Source: Opitutaceae bacterium (GTDB lineage Bacteria; Verrucomicrobiota; Verrucomicrobiia; Opitutales; Opitutaceae). From it: 64,000 nt of DNA. Position 1 is the stretch's first letter. Every line of letters starts with the position of its first letter. The DNA lies in NCBI GenBank assembly GCA_019455245.1, contig JACFMR010000016.1, positions 35,570-99,569 on the forward strand. The letters are read 5' to 3'. This document shows positions 41,296-55,029 of the stretch, in pieces. A program made the position numbers and the translations under genes. The notes beneath the pieces are model-generated. The model was not told the origin of the DNA and ran no database searches. It was given only the letters and a program-made list of their open reading frames with translations.

Positions 41296-44200
41296 GCGCG
41301 GTCCTTGCCGGATTCGCCGGCGGCGCTGGCGTAGCGCGGAGGCTGCCCGGCCCTGGCCAGCAGTTCGTTGACCTCGCGCTTCAGGTCCATGACGCGCTCC
41401 TCGCGCCCGAGCGTGGCCTCGTGCCAGCGGCGCAGTTCATCGAGCTGCCGTTGCATGCGCTCCGCGTAGGCCTTCCGCTCCGCGATGTCGGTGATGATGG
41501 TGACGATGACCCGTTTCTGCGTGACCGGATCAACGTATTGGTGGCTGGTCAATTCCGCCCATTGCACGCGGCCGTCGGGGTGGAGATAGCGTTTTTCCAC
41601 CGTGTAGCTGCCCATCTCACCCCGGTGAAACTTGCCAGCCAACACCTGCTGCCGGGCATAATCCTCGGGGTGCGAGACCCGCCCGAAAATCCCGGGCTCG
41701 AACGAAGCCTCCACCGGCACGCCGGTGATGCGGGCGTGCTCGGCGTTGACCAGCACCAGGCGTTCTTCCGTGGTCAGGGAAATACCCACCGGGGCATGGT
41801 CGAAAATGGTGCGGAAGCGCAGCTCGCTGGCGCGTAACTCGGCCTCGATCCGCCGGCGCTGTTCCTCCCGCTGCAAGTTCGAGAGCCCGAAGCTCACATC
41901 CAGCGCCGCCTCTTCCAGCAGTTCGATTTCCTTGGGTCCAAAAAAATCCGGTTCCGCGGCGTAGGCGGTGAGCACGAGTTCGACCTGGCCGTTGCGCAGC
42001 ACCGGCAGGGCGATGGAGCTGCGAAAGCCCGACCGCTGCATCAGCTCCCCCCATGGCGCCATGCGCGGATCGGCCGAGATGTCCTGGCAGACTTGGGTTG
42101 CCTGCAGGCGATAGGCGCGGCCGGTCGGCCCCTGCCCTTCCGGCCGGTCGTCGGCAAAGATCCGGATGGCGTTGAGATAGCCCGCCGCGTCCCCCGCGCT
42201 GGCGAGCGGCTCAATCTGTGCGGAGGCGGCGGCGGGGGCGCCGATCCACGCCATGCGAAACCGGCCGTAGTCGACCAAAATGCGGCAGAGCTCGCGCAGG
42301 AGCGCCGTCTGCTCCGTGGCATGCACGATGGCCTGGTTGATCTGGCTGAGGGTCGCGTAGAGCCGCGTCATGCGCTCGCGTTCCGCCTCGTGCGCCTTGC
42401 GCTCGGTGAGGTCGCGATAGAGGGCCAGCACATGCCGGCGCCCGTCGAGTTCGACCGCGCGCCCGCTGACCTCGACCGGCATCAACCCGCCGTCCTTGCG
42501 GACCTGCACCGTTTCAAACCGCGCGCCATGCGGGGTGAAAAACTGCTCCATCTGCTCCGGATGCCGCTCCCGTTCGCCGGCCGGACGCAGCCCGCCGGGC
42601 GGCAGGGCGCGCAGTTCGGCCAAGGTGTAGCCATAGGTTTCCAGCGCCCGTTGGTTGGCCTCGACGATGCGCCAGTTTTCGTCGAGCAGCAAAATGATGT
42701 CGTTGGCCTGCTGCATCAGCAGGGTGAGCCGCTGGGCAAATTCGTTGCGCTGCCGCTCGGTGATGAGGCTCCGGCGCAAGGCCCCGGCATGCCGCTCGCG
42801 CCAATACGAAACCACGCCGGCCAGCACGGCAAGCAACAGCAGCGCCAGCAACAGGCCGCTGCGCCAGGTTTCCCGGCGGATGGGATCGAGCACCTCCGCC
42901 ATGTCCATCTTGGCGACCAAAAACCACGGGGTGCCGGCGATGGCATGGCCCGTGGCCAGCACCGGGGTGCCGCGATAGTCGCGCCCTTGGATCACGCCGG
43001 TTTCACCCATGGCCACCCGCGTGGAGGGATAAAAACGGTCGTGGATCGACAACCGCAGGGCCAGCGGGCCGATGGCGGGAGCATGCCGCGGGGAATTCAG
43101 AAACACCACCTCCTCGCCCTCCCGCCGCAACAGCAGGATCTCCCCGGTGGCGCTGGGCACCGGCCAACTGCGCAACAGCGGAAACAGATAATGCTCGGGA
43201 TTCAACCGCAGGTCGATCACCGCTTGGATGCGGCCGTCCGCCTGAGGCGAGGCAATCGGCACCAGCAGGTTGAGGCGCAGCGCCGACGCGTCGCCGGTGT
43301 GATGAATCGGCACCTGTGTGATCCGGCCCGCCGCCAGCACCCCGGTGACGGCCGCGGGCGGGATGCTGGTGGCGGCGGTGGCGGGCAGCGCGAGCTGCAA
43401 CCGGGCTTGCGCATCATACACCAGCACCGCCTCGTAACGTTCGCCGGCCTGGATCGCGCTCAGCCAGTCGATGACATGCGCCCGGGAGACCTCATCCTCC
43501 GGCCGGGCCAACAACCGGGCGAGGTCCGCGGCCACCGCCTCGGTGCGCATGAGAAACTGCGCCTCGGCGTTGCGTTCCCCCCGCCATTGCCGGATCTGAT
43601 CCGACTTCAACCGCGCCACGGCCTCCAGGGTGGCATACGCATCCTTCCGGGCCTTGGTCACCTCGCTCCGGATGTAAACAAACCCGGCCAACCCGAGCAG
43701 GAGCATCACCCCAAAAGTGACGAGGGCGAGGCGCAGGACCGGAACTTGAGGTTGAACGTGCGCATCATCCATCGTCAGGCCTGCCGCCCGTTCCTGCAGC
43801 CAATTCCACCAGCGGGCCGAGAACAGCAGCGCGCTGTTGAGCAGGACAAAGCCCAGTCCCGTGGTCAACGCCATGGGCACGTTCCCCTCGGCATAACCCA
43901 GCGGCGAGCCCGTGGCATAGCCCAACACCACCAGCAATCCGATCAACAGCCCCAAACCGGCCAACCCGACCGCCAGGGGCGGCACGTGCTGCTCCCAGCC
44001 CACCGTCTTCAAAACCAGCCCCGCCGCCACCAGCAGGAAGGAAACCGCGGTGAGATTGGACATGTGCGCCAGTGGAATCCCCCCGATGTGCGTGGTCTCG
44101 CCAATCATCCAGCCCTGCCACGGCAGCGCCAGTCCGTGCCAGGCCTGGGCCAGCTCCAGCCCGCAGACAACGGCTGTCACGACTGCACCACCCCAAACCA

Positions 44201-44422
44201 GCCTTGGGTCGAGCGCATCGGTTTCGGCTTGAAAACACCGCCAGGCCAGCAGGCCGCCCAGCAGCACAAACAGCACCGCGGTCAACGGCGCCATCGGCAC
44301 GTAATCCGGACCCAGCGCCGCCACGGTCAAGGCATTGAACTCCCACGCGACCAAGGCCAAGCCCCCGAGCCCGGCCGCCACGGCTGCCAGCAAACCACCA
44401 ACCATTTGGGCGTGTTTGGATG

Positions 44423-44426
<4 letters not shown>
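41292..44426 (-). CDS. Membrane PAS/GAF sensor protein without kinase domain (1044 aa)
   Basis: The product has an N-terminal block of six or seven helices (about residues 8-215), a helix near 228-250, a periplasmic Cache/CHASE-like region (about 255-525), a second helix (LLLALLLLAVLAGVVSYW), a PAS (about 560-685), a GAF domain (about 690-865; QINQAIVHATEQTALLRELC, IALPVLRNGQVELVL) and a final PAS (about 875-1000). It ends in a coiled coil (ELRRWHEATLGREERVMDLK). No HisKA or ATPase domain is present, so it cannot autophosphorylate. It overlaps both neighbours by ATGA, which suggests it forms a complex with the kinase encoded next to it. Confidence 0.82.
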
Positions 44427-47299
<2,873 letters not shown>

Positions 47300-47308
47300 G
47301 ACGGGGGT

Positions 47309-50044
47309 TCAGACTGCAGTTGAAAAAGGAGGCTCGGAGCCGCGCGGCACGGCCCGGGGCGTGAACGTGACCATGAAGCTCGGTCCGGCGGCGAACTGCA
47401 ACTCTCCGCCGATCTGGCGCGCCAGATCCGTCACCAGCCGCAGGCCCAGCGAATCGGTTTTCTCCAAATCAAAATCCACGGGCAGTCCGGCCCCCGTGTC
47501 GCTGACGACCAGTTGCACCGCCCCGCGGCCAACCGGCTGCAGGCTGACGCACACCTCGCCCCGCTGTGCGCCGGCGAAACCGTGCTTGAGGCTGTTGGTC
47601 ACCAGCTCGTTCACGATCAGACCGCAGGGAATCGCCTGGTCCAGCTCCACCGTGACCGGCGTGAGGTCCAGTTTCAGCCGCACGCGCTCCCCCGGGGAAT
47701 TCTGGGCGCGGAACAGCTGCGTGGTGAGCTGGCGGAGGTAAATCGAGAGGTTAACCCGCGCGACGTTGTCCGCGCGATACACCGTCTCGTGCAGCAACGC
47801 CATCGAGCGGATGCGGCCCTGCATCTCGCGCAGCACATCCTTCACCTGCGGCTCCGCGTGGCGCGCCGCCTCCAACCGCAGCAGGCTGGTGATCACCTGC
47901 AGGTTGTTCTTCACCCGGTGGTGCACCTCCTTCAGCAACGCCTCCTTCTCCCGCAACGACGCCCGCACCGCCGCCTCCGCCTGCTTGCGTTCGGTGATGT
48001 CGAGATGGATGCCCGCCATCACCAGCGGCCGGCCGTGTTCATCGCGGGCGATAATCTGGCCCGTGTCGGCCACCCAGATCCAGTGGCCGGCCTTGTGCCG
48101 CAACCGCACCTCGCATTCGTAGTGGTCGCGCCGCCCCGCCAGATGCTCCTCCGCCTGCATGCCGGCGGCGGCCGTATCGTCGGGGTGGATGCGCGAGCGC
48201 CACGTGTCGAGCGTGGTCGGCGCCAATTCCGCCGGCGTGTAGCCCAGCATGGAGCCCCAGCGCTCGTTGTACTTGGTCTCGCCGGTCTGCACGTTCCATT
48301 CCCAGGTAGCCGCGTTGGTCGCGTTGATGATGTCGGCCAGCCGGCGGCGTTCGCTTTCGAGCGCCAGCTCGGCCTGCTTGGTCTCGGTCACATCCTGGAT
48401 GTAGCCGTGCCACAACACGGACCCGTCGGGCTCCTTTTGCGGCAGCGCGTTGCCCCGCACCCAGCGCACACTGCCATCGCGGTGCACCACCCGGTGCTCG
48501 TCGTGCCATGGGCTGAATTCCCGCGCGGAGACCAAAATGCTTTCGGTGACCCGGTCGAGATCATCGGGATGCAGGGCGGCATAGACCGGCGAGGCGTCCT
48601 CCCGCACCTGCCCGGGGTCGATCCCGTAGATCCGCCGGATGCCCTCGCTGACGTAGGGGAAACACGTGGTGCCGTCGGCGCGCAGCCGGTATTGGTAAAC
48701 CACGCCGGGCACGCGATCGGCGATCTTCGTCAACCGCTGCGCGGCTTCTTCCCGCGCCTGCTCGGCCAACCGGACTGCGGTCACGTCGGTGGCGAAGCTG
48801 AGCGTCGCCGGCCGGCCCCGCCAGTCGATGCGCACCGAGCTGACCGACAGCCGCAGGTCGCGCCCGTCGGGCAGCACGGCCCGGTAGTCCAAGCGGCTGG
48901 CCGTGCGGGCACCCTCCAACAACTCCTGCTGACGAGTGTTCGCCGTGGCCTGTTCCTCGGGCCGGATGAAATCGAAAATCGATCGGCCAAGCAATTGGTC
49001 GGCCCTGAGTCCGGTCATCTGCAACAGGGCGGGGTTGATGAAACAAAATTTGTGCTCCTGCAGCACGAAGATGCCCTCGGTGGTGTTGTCCACCAGCACG
49101 CGGTATTTTTCCTCGCTGGCCTGCAGGGTCCGGTTGATGCGCCGTTGCCAGAGCATGAACAACACCACGCCGGCCAAGACCGCCGCGGCGGGCAGCAGAT
49201 ACGGTTGCAAATCCACCGCCCGGATCGGCCGCGGTCCGATGGGGCCGATCCATTTCGCGAAGAGCCGGTCCGTCGTGCCGTTGTGCCGCACCGTCGCGAG
49301 GGCCTCGTTGAGGTTTTCCAACCGTCGCCGGTCGCCCCGGTGCACCGCCATGTGAAACGGATAGCGGATGTCCTCCACAAAGCTGCGCCGCAGCCCCATC
49401 TCGTCCGGCTGCTCGAACTTCAATGGCCGGATGATGAGCGCAAAGTCACAGTCGCCCCGCACCACCGCCCCCAGCATCTCCTGCCAGGTGGCGTAAGGCA
49501 CGATCTCCGCGCCCCAGCCCCGGTGCCGGACCGCATCAACATCGCTGATGCTGTTATGGAGCGACGCCATGCGCTTGCCGGCAAACTGCGACGTATGCGT
49601 GAGCGGGTGCTCCCTCGGTCGCGTGTAAGTGATGCCGTGCACATAGGAATGCTGGATCGTGAAATCCATCGTCTCGCGGCGGGCGTCGTTGATCGTGATA
49701 TTGGCCAGCACGTCGAGTTCGCCGGCCTCGAAGGCGGCGCTGAGTTCCTTCCAAGATGCCGTCACCACCTCGAACCGCAGGCCGTTGACGCCCGCCATCG
49801 ACGCCAGCAACTCGGGCGTGAAACCGTGCAGGACTCCGTTTTCATCCAAAAACGAGAGCGGCGGGGAATTGCGGTCCACGCCCACGCGCACGCTCCGGTT
49901 CTCCTCCGCCGCCGGCGCGATGGGCCGGCCCAGGGTCATGACCAACGCGGCCAGCAGCAAAGCCCGCGCCCATGCCCAGCCCCGCCCCGAAGGATGCGAT
50001 ACCCTCGGGCAGCCTGCTGGGCTGGGCATGATTGACCCGGGCAT
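47309..50044 (-). CDS. SBP-domain sensor histidine kinase with PAS repeats and HisKA_2
   Basis: The 911-aa product starts at ATG 50044 (50029 possible); further upstream frame is not coding-like. A signal/anchor segment (WARALLLAALVMTLGRPIAP) leads into a periplasmic solute-binding domain of family 3 (about 45-275; RVGVDRNSPPLSFLDENG, GELDVLANITINDAR), a membrane helix (YLLPAAAVLAGVVLFMLW), three or four PAS domains (about 310-690), a HisKA_2 DHp (KEVHHRVKNNLQVITSLLRL) and an ATPase (NELVTNSLKHGF, DTGAGLP). It should sense a periplasmic small molecule, perhaps an amino acid or aromatic acid, and phosphorylate partners. It is the first gene of the signalling operon. Confidence 0.88.
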   Translation of the reverse strand: MPGSIMPSPAGCPRVSHPSGRGWAWARALLLAALVMTLGRPIAPAAEENRSVRVGVDRNSPPLSFLDENGVLHGFTPELLASMAGVNGLRFEVVTASWKELSAAFEAGELDVLANITINDARRETMDFTIQHSYVHGITYTRPREHPLTHTSQFAGKRMASLHNSISDVDAVRHRGWGAEIVPYATWQEMLGAVVRGDCDFALIIRPLKFEQPDEMGLRRSFVEDIRYPFHMAVHRGDRRRLENLNEALATVRHNGTTDRLFAKWIGPIGPRPIRAVDLQPYLLPAAAVLAGVVLFMLWQRRINRTLQASEEKYRVLVDNTTEGIFVLQEHKFCFINPALLQMTGLRADQLLGRSIFDFIRPEEQATANTRQQELLEGARTASRLDYRAVLPDGRDLRLSVSSVRIDWRGRPATLSFATDVTAVRLAEQAREEAAQRLTKIADRVPGVVYQYRLRADGTTCFPYVSEGIRRIYGIDPGQVREDASPVYAALHPDDLDRVTESILVSAREFSPWHDEHRVVHRDGSVRWVRGNALPQKEPDGSVLWHGYIQDVTETKQAELALESERRRLADIINATNAATWEWNVQTGETKYNERWGSMLGYTPAELAPTTLDTWRSRIHPDDTAAAGMQAEEHLAGRRDHYECEVRLRHKAGHWIWVADTGQIIARDEHGRPLVMAGIHLDITERKQAEAAVRASLREKEALLKEVHHRVKNNLQVITSLLRLEAARHAEPQVKDVLREMQGRIRSMALLHETVYRADNVARVNLSIYLRQLTTQLFRAQNSPGERVRLKLDLTPVTVELDQAIPCGLIVNELVTNSLKHGFAGAQRGEVCVSLQPVGRGAVQLVVSDTGAGLPVDFDLEKTDSLGLRLVTDLARQIGGELQFAAGPSFMVTFTPRAVPRGSEPPFSTAV

Positions 50045-50161
50045 GGATGGATTTGTTTGGTCGACCGCCAAGGCAAAGCGCGGGCCGGTTTGATGGTGCC
50101 CCGCCAGTGTAAACCGCCTCACGCAAACTGGCTGCGCATATCTTGGCAATCGTTGCTCACT

Positions 50162-50207
50162 GTAGGCCCGGCCGCTGGCCGGGCACCCGCCCAACGGGCG
50201 GGTCTAC
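50162..50207. repeat. GC-rich double-hairpin repeat
   Basis: A short closing stem GTAG/CTAC encloses two perfect hairpins, CCCGGCC-GCT-GGCCGGG (50167-50183) and CCGCCC-AAC-GGGCGG (50187-50201). This three-way-junction shape resembles repetitive extragenic palindromes. It lies downstream of the DUF4838 gene and upstream of the signalling operon, and may also act as a terminator. Confidence 0.55.
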
Positions 50208-50227
50208 ACCTCCAGTCGGCACGTTTG

Positions 50228-52267
50228 CTACCCGGCATACCGCTCCCGCAATGTGTCCACCAAGGCCTGCAACTGCGTCCGCGCGAGTCCCGTCTTGGCG
50301 CGCACCCCGGGCCCCGGATACTCGTAATCGAAGGGCACGTAATATGAATCCAGCGATCGCGCCAGTTTGGCCACCTCGGTCCAGGCCGCGCGCGCGGCCG
50401 CGGTTTCGCCCCGCCACTCGGCGTCGTGCAGCCGCGCCATGGCCCGGTAAAACCGGAATGACTCGTCACCGTAGCGGAACGCCCGCGCATCCTCCTCCAA
50501 CCGGCGCCGCACCGCCGGCGGCACGCGCACCTTTTGCGCCCGCCGCAGCGCCGCCGCCGCCCGGCGCAGATGTTTGAGCGACTCCTCCGGCCCGATGGCC
50601 TCGCCGCCCCCGGGTTGCAGGTGGCGCAGGACAAACACCGATTTCGTCGGCCGGCTGATCCCGTCCCACGCCAGCAGTTGCCGGTTCACGCTTTGCTCCA
50701 GCCAATTGCGCCACGGCGTGACATTCTCGTACGCGAGTTCCAGTTCCTGATAAAACGTCCGCATCGGCTGCGCCGCGCCTTCGTAGCGTTTCTCCAGATA
50801 ATCGGCCACCAGTTCGTCCACCGGCGCATGCGCGTCCCACGCGAGCCGCGCGTAGAGCAGCTGCGTGAGCGCCCGCGGCCCCCACAACGCCACCGGCACG
50901 TGCATGTAACTCATGCCGCGCACGCCGACCCGGTGGTAATACGCGAAGTCCGCGCCCATCGTGCGCGTGAACAGGACCGGCAGATCCTCGAACTTGGAAA
51001 CGTTGTAATACTCCACGACCGCGAGGGGCAGCCGGTGCGACTCGCGACCCCAGCTCTCCACCGCGGCGGCGTAATGGGCGTTGAGTTCGCCGCACGCCGC
51101 GTCCGCCAGCGTGTGGGCGTAGCAGCGGTTGATCGGCGCATAGAGCACGCAGTCGCGGCCGTTCGCGAGGTTGTCCGGGATGCCGCGCGTCGGCCCGTCG
51201 AGCGACGGCGTACCTTCGTAGGCCACGAGGACCAACCCGGGATTGCGATCCAGGGTGCCGGCGGCCGCCGCCGCGTCCACCGCCGCGCGCAACGCGCTGA
51301 GAAAATGCAGGTAGCGGTCGGCATCGTTGCCCAGCGCCTGACAGCCGGCGCACTGGCACCAGCCCGCCCAGGTGTCGAACATCCAGATGTTCTGCCAATC
51401 GGTCTCGCGCCAGTCCGTGCGGAACCGCTCCACGAGGTGCCGCGCCACATGTGCCACCGCCGTCTCGTTGGCCACGCAACATTGGTACCGGTGCGCCTGC
51501 GCGCGCTCGCGTTTGCCGTCCACCTCGGCAAACCAATCCGGGTGCGCCTCAAACAGCGTGCGCCCGTCCGGCTGCGGCAGATCGGGATCAAGGATCGTCT
51601 CCAGCACATGCCCGCCCGAGATGAAACGAAAGCCGAGCTTGCGCATCAGCGGCGCCGACTGCGGGTGATATTGCCAGGCATTGAGCCCGTGCCGCGCCAT
51701 CCAGGCGAACAGGTCCGGCGACTCCATGCCGTGATACGCCACATGAAACCCGCGCAGCAGCGGAAAGTCCGGCGCACTCGTCACCGCCCAGCCGCCCAGC
51801 GGCAGATCGGTACGCGGCGGCGGCGCAATCTCGCCCGACGGCCCGGGCGTGTGCCAGCGCCAGCCCAGCCGGTCCAGCCACGCGTAAACCGCGTAGAGCG
51901 TGCCTTCCCTTCCCCCGCCGGCCAGCACCAGGCAATCGTCGCGCAGCGAGTACAGCCCATAACCCTGCGGATCCGTGGGCACATCGGCCGGCGTCACGCC
52001 GAGCTTTTGCCGCAAAGTCGCGACGGGCCCCAGGATCAGCGTCGGCCCGTCCGCCGGCACGTCCTCGCGCAGCTCGATTTTCAACCCCGGCACCGTGCGC
52101 AGGAGATGGTCGCGCAGCTCGATCGCGGCAAACGCCACCGTGCAGCGTTCGGCCTCGGGGCCGCCGCGGTTCCAGTCCACCGTCGCCTCGCCCCGCGCCC
52201 AATACGGTGTCTGGCGCGCGGCATCCGCGTAGGGCACCACGATCGTGAGGGTGTTTTCAGGATTCAT
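50228..52267 (-). CDS. DUF4838-like glycosidase-family protein (679 aa)
   Basis: I start at ATG 52267 (MNPENTLTIVVPYADA), which overlaps the upstream GH20 gene by 11 nt; the longer frame is an overlap artefact. There is no signal peptide. Residues about 50-150 resemble the N-terminal alpha-glucuronidase-like domain (AAIELRDHLLRTVPG, LAGGGREGTLYAVYAWLDRLGWRW), and the rest fits DUF4838 (FDTWAGWCQCAGCQ, LAVVEYYNVSKF, GVRGMSYMHVPVALWGP), which occurs with GH67-type barrels. It is likely a glycan-active enzyme of unassigned specificity. The link to hexosaminidase, esterase and NagB-type genes suggests an acetylated amino-sugar polymer. Catalytic residues cannot be fixed. Confidence 0.7.
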   Translation of the reverse strand: MNPENTLTIVVPYADAARQTPYWARGEATVDWNRGGPEAERCTVAFAAIELRDHLLRTVPGLKIELREDVPADGPTLILGPVATLRQKLGVTPADVPTDPQGYGLYSLRDDCLVLAGGGREGTLYAVYAWLDRLGWRWHTPGPSGEIAPPPRTDLPLGGWAVTSAPDFPLLRGFHVAYHGMESPDLFAWMARHGLNAWQYHPQSAPLMRKLGFRFISGGHVLETILDPDLPQPDGRTLFEAHPDWFAEVDGKRERAQAHRYQCCVANETAVAHVARHLVERFRTDWRETDWQNIWMFDTWAGWCQCAGCQALGNDADRYLHFLSALRAAVDAAAAAGTLDRNPGLVLVAYEGTPSLDGPTRGIPDNLANGRDCVLYAPINRCYAHTLADAACGELNAHYAAAVESWGRESHRLPLAVVEYYNVSKFEDLPVLFTRTMGADFAYYHRVGVRGMSYMHVPVALWGPRALTQLLYARLAWDAHAPVDELVADYLEKRYEGAAQPMRTFYQELELAYENVTPWRNWLEQSVNRQLLAWDGISRPTKSVFVLRHLQPGGGEAIGPEESLKHLRRAAAALRRAQKVRVPPAVRRRLEEDARAFRYGDESFRFYRAMARLHDAEWRGETAAARAAWTEVAKLARSLDSYYVPFDYEYPGPGVRAKTGLARTQLQALVDTLRERYAG

Positions 52268-53810
52268 CGGGAAAATGCTCCACGGTCGGCGCCACCGCCT
52301 CGCCCGCCCGCGGCGGCCAGACGTAACGCCCCAGCTCCACCTCGGGGCCACGGTCGGTGTTGATCGCGCCGGGGTCCGCGTCGGGAAAAAGGATCTGCCA
52401 CTGCCGCATCTGCTGATCGAGCGTGTTGCGGCGCAGTTCCACCGCCGCCGGCGTTTCGGCGTCCTCGGTCGCATCCGGTGGCGTCCAGATGAAACCCGCG
52501 CCGCCGTAAAGCGTGATCAACCGGCCCGCGAGATCGTTGGTGCCCCAGAGACAAAGCGTGATGCCGAGCACATTCGGGTGCGCCTGCGCCTCCCGCGCCC
52601 AGACCCGCGTGGCCTCGAAATCCCCGTGGCAACGGATCCAGCTCGCCCCGCCGCCGAGCATGACGGGCGGTTGGCCCGCGCCGCCGTAATTGCGCACCTG
52701 CTCGATGATCGCCGGGATGCCCTGCGCATGGTAGCCCCACGGTTGCACCACGATCTTTTCGCGTAGCTCCACCGGCAGCGGCCGCCCGCCGTGGTCCGCC
52801 CACACATGCATTGTCAGATCCTTCGCGTGCCGCGCGCCCACGCGCATCAAAATCCCGTGCAGCCGGCCGACCATGTTTTCCGGCGTGTGGCCGCGGTTTT
52901 CCTCGCCCGGCAGCACCGCCCACAACGCCTCGTCCAACCCCAGGTGCACCGCCGCGGTGTCTTCCAGGCACGGCACGATCTCGTCGAGAATTTTGTCGAT
53001 CAACGCATACGTCGCCTCACCGACCCCGAACGACGACCCGCCATACTGCCCCGCCGTGCCGCGCAGGTGGGGATAATGATAAACAATGCTGTTCACGTGG
53101 CCCCACGACTCGATCTCGGGCATCACCGCCACGTGGTAACTCCGCGCATACGCCACCAGTTCGCGCAGGTCGTCCGCAGTCAGCGCATACGGATTTTCCG
53201 CGCCCAACGGCAGCCGGGCGAAACGGAACCCGCACAGCTCGTCGTCGATCAGATGCAGGTGCAGCAGGTTCAGTTTCAAATGCGCCATGATGCGGATCAG
53301 TCGCCGCAGCAACGCCGGCGACCACGGCGCCCGTCCGCTGTCCACCATGAAACCACGCTGGGCAAAACGCGGCTCGTCCTCGATCCGCAACACCGGCACC
53401 GCCCGCCGCGCCGCCGCCGCTCGGGCGGACACCGCATGGTTGAACCGGCCGAAGCGCGCCCCGTGATACGCGTGCGTGAGCAACTGATACACCGTCTGCG
53501 CGCCGTAGAACCGCCCCGCCGCCGTGCGCGCCGCCACCGTGATGCCGCCCTCATCCGAACTCAGCGTGTAGCCTTCCGCGTGCCCGACCGCAGGTTCGTG
53601 GCGGAAGGTGATGCGATACGGCGCCCCGCCGCCGAAATCGAAAGGCACCTCCGGCAGCTGCGCGCCGAGCGCCGTCATGGTCTCGCGGGTGCGCTGCTCC
53701 GCCGGCGCCGCATCGTCGAGTCCGTGGACACTGATCGCCGCGGGAAACGGCACGTGCTTGTCTGCCCGCACCAATTTGCGGGGTGGCGGTTGCAAGGGGA
53801 GCGGAGTCAT
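52257..53810 (-). CDS. GH20 beta-N-acetylhexosaminidase
   Basis: The 517-aa product has the GH20 N-terminal alpha/beta domain (about 1-140, with YTLSSDEGGITVAARTAAGR and FYGAQTVYQLL) and a catalytic TIM barrel. The QRGFMVDSGR block near 151-160 and LHLHLIDDEL near 183-192 are family landmarks. The catalytic pair is Asp293-Glu294 in HLGLDEALW, the position of the usual H-x-G-G-D-E. It should remove terminal GlcNAc or GalNAc by substrate-assisted catalysis. No signal peptide is visible, so it is probably cytoplasmic. Its stop overlaps the DUF4838 start; the esterase gene lies 23 nt upstream. The product GlcNAc fits a NagB route. Confidence 0.85.
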   Translation of the reverse strand: MTPLPLQPPPRKLVRADKHVPFPAAISVHGLDDAAPAEQRTRETMTALGAQLPEVPFDFGGGAPYRITFRHEPAVGHAEGYTLSSDEGGITVAARTAAGRFYGAQTVYQLLTHAYHGARFGRFNHAVSARAAAARRAVPVLRIEDEPRFAQRGFMVDSGRAPWSPALLRRLIRIMAHLKLNLLHLHLIDDELCGFRFARLPLGAENPYALTADDLRELVAYARSYHVAVMPEIESWGHVNSIVYHYPHLRGTAGQYGGSSFGVGEATYALIDKILDEIVPCLEDTAAVHLGLDEALWAVLPGEENRGHTPENMVGRLHGILMRVGARHAKDLTMHVWADHGGRPLPVELREKIVVQPWGYHAQGIPAIIEQVRNYGGAGQPPVMLGGGASWIRCHGDFEATRVWAREAQAHPNVLGITLCLWGTNDLAGRLITLYGGAGFIWTPPDATEDAETPAAVELRRNTLDQQMRQWQILFPDADPGAINTDRGPEVELGRYVWPPRAGEAVAPTVEHFPDES

Positions 53811-53833
53811 GGGGGAAACGGTCGGCCGGCGGT

Positions 53834-54970
53834 TCAGGCCAGCCAGCGCTTGAACCAGTCAAACGCCTCGGCCTGCATCTCGCGGTTGAACTGGTGGTGC
53901 CCGGGATACCACGAGCAGCGGAAGTGATCCGGCACCCCGGCGGCGGCGTAAACTTTGTCCAGGATTTCCGCCGCGCGCTCCATCTCCGGTCCGGTGAACA
54001 GCGGATCCGCCCGCGTATTCATCACCAGCGTGGGCCGCGGCGCCCGCAGGCCGAGGATCTCCGGATAGTCGAGCTCGCGCGGCAGGTGCGGCACATAGCA
54101 CATCCACGTGTGCGTGTGACTTTTGTTGAGCAGAAAATCGCGCCACGTCGTCATCATGCCCACGCACACCGCGCAGGTGACGCGTTCGTCCAGTCCCGCC
54201 AGAAAAACCGTGCGCAAACCGCCGCCCGACAAGCCCGCGACGCCGATGCGCGCCGGGTCCACATCGTCCCGTGCACACAGGACATCGAGCGCCAGCCGGT
54301 CCTCGTTGAAAAACACCCCCGGCCAAGTCGTGCCCGCGCTGAACAGCGACTTCGCCATCACATGCTCGTGCATGCCCGCCCACTGGTTGTAGGCGGTCAT
54401 GCCGTGCGACGAGTCGTCCGCGTCGTCAACCACCGTGCTGGGCAAAATCAAAGGCACCTCGGCCGGCCGCACCCGGCGGCTGCCAAATGCAAACGCATCG
54501 TGCACCAGCACCACATGTCCGCGCTTGGCCGCCTCGTTCGCCCAGGCCAATCCCGAATACGCATCGGCCCGGTGCGCCTGCACCAGCGCCGGCACCTCCG
54601 GTCCCGCCTGCGCGATCTTTTCCTTCCCGAGGTACTTGAATCCGCCGTGGTCGTGCAACGCCACCAATCCTGGCAGTCGTCCCGTCGCCCCGGCCGGTTT
54701 CAACACCCACGCCTCGGTCGGCGATCCATACGGCATCACCCAACGCAGTGCCTCGATGTGCAACCCGTCGTATTCCCGCTGCCACAAAATCTCGGGCGCA
54801 CCCGCCGTCGGCCGCGGCGGCGGCGCCATGCACTCCAGCACCCGCGCCCGGGCTTTATCCCGGCGGACCGGCAACTCCTCCCGCGGCCCCCGTTGCAAAG
54901 AAAGCGCCCCCGGCTCCTGCGGCAACAACCCCGCCGCCCACTCCCCGTATTGCCCGATCACCGTCTTCAT
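53834..54970 (-). CDS. Alpha/beta-hydrolase esterase (acetyl-xylan-esterase/dienelactone-hydrolase type)
   Basis: The 378-aa product starts at ATG 54970 (MKTVIGQYGEWAAG). It shows LVALHDHGGF near residue 102-111 (oxyanion-hole segment), nucleophile Ser248 in GLSGGG, Asp in NTRADPLFT near 325 and His in GHHQFN near 360, the order typical of the fold. Close relatives are annotated as acetyl-xylan esterases or dienelactone hydrolases in sugar loci. It probably deacylates an oligosaccharide in the cytoplasm; no signal peptide is seen. It heads the unit with GH20 and DUF4838 genes. Upstream lies the paired-palindrome element 55030-55161. Confidence 0.78.
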   Translation of the reverse strand: MKTVIGQYGEWAAGLLPQEPGALSLQRGPREELPVRRDKARARVLECMAPPPRPTAGAPEILWQREYDGLHIEALRWVMPYGSPTEAWVLKPAGATGRLPGLVALHDHGGFKYLGKEKIAQAGPEVPALVQAHRADAYSGLAWANEAAKRGHVVLVHDAFAFGSRRVRPAEVPLILPSTVVDDADDSSHGMTAYNQWAGMHEHVMAKSLFSAGTTWPGVFFNEDRLALDVLCARDDVDPARIGVAGLSGGGLRTVFLAGLDERVTCAVCVGMMTTWRDFLLNKSHTHTWMCYVPHLPRELDYPEILGLRAPRPTLVMNTRADPLFTGPEMERAAEILDKVYAAAGVPDHFRCSWYPGHHQFNREMQAEAFDWFKRWLA

Positions 54971-55029
54971 CCCCGTCCCCTCCCTCCCCTGGCTTCGCCC
55001 ACCCCTCCCCACCCGCCAACCCCCAAGCC

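Noticed and set aside
47513..50035. 840-aa open frame on the plus strand
   Set aside because: It is antisense to the SBP-kinase gene and has the same Arg/His/Val-rich shadow composition; the minus-strand frame has clear domains.
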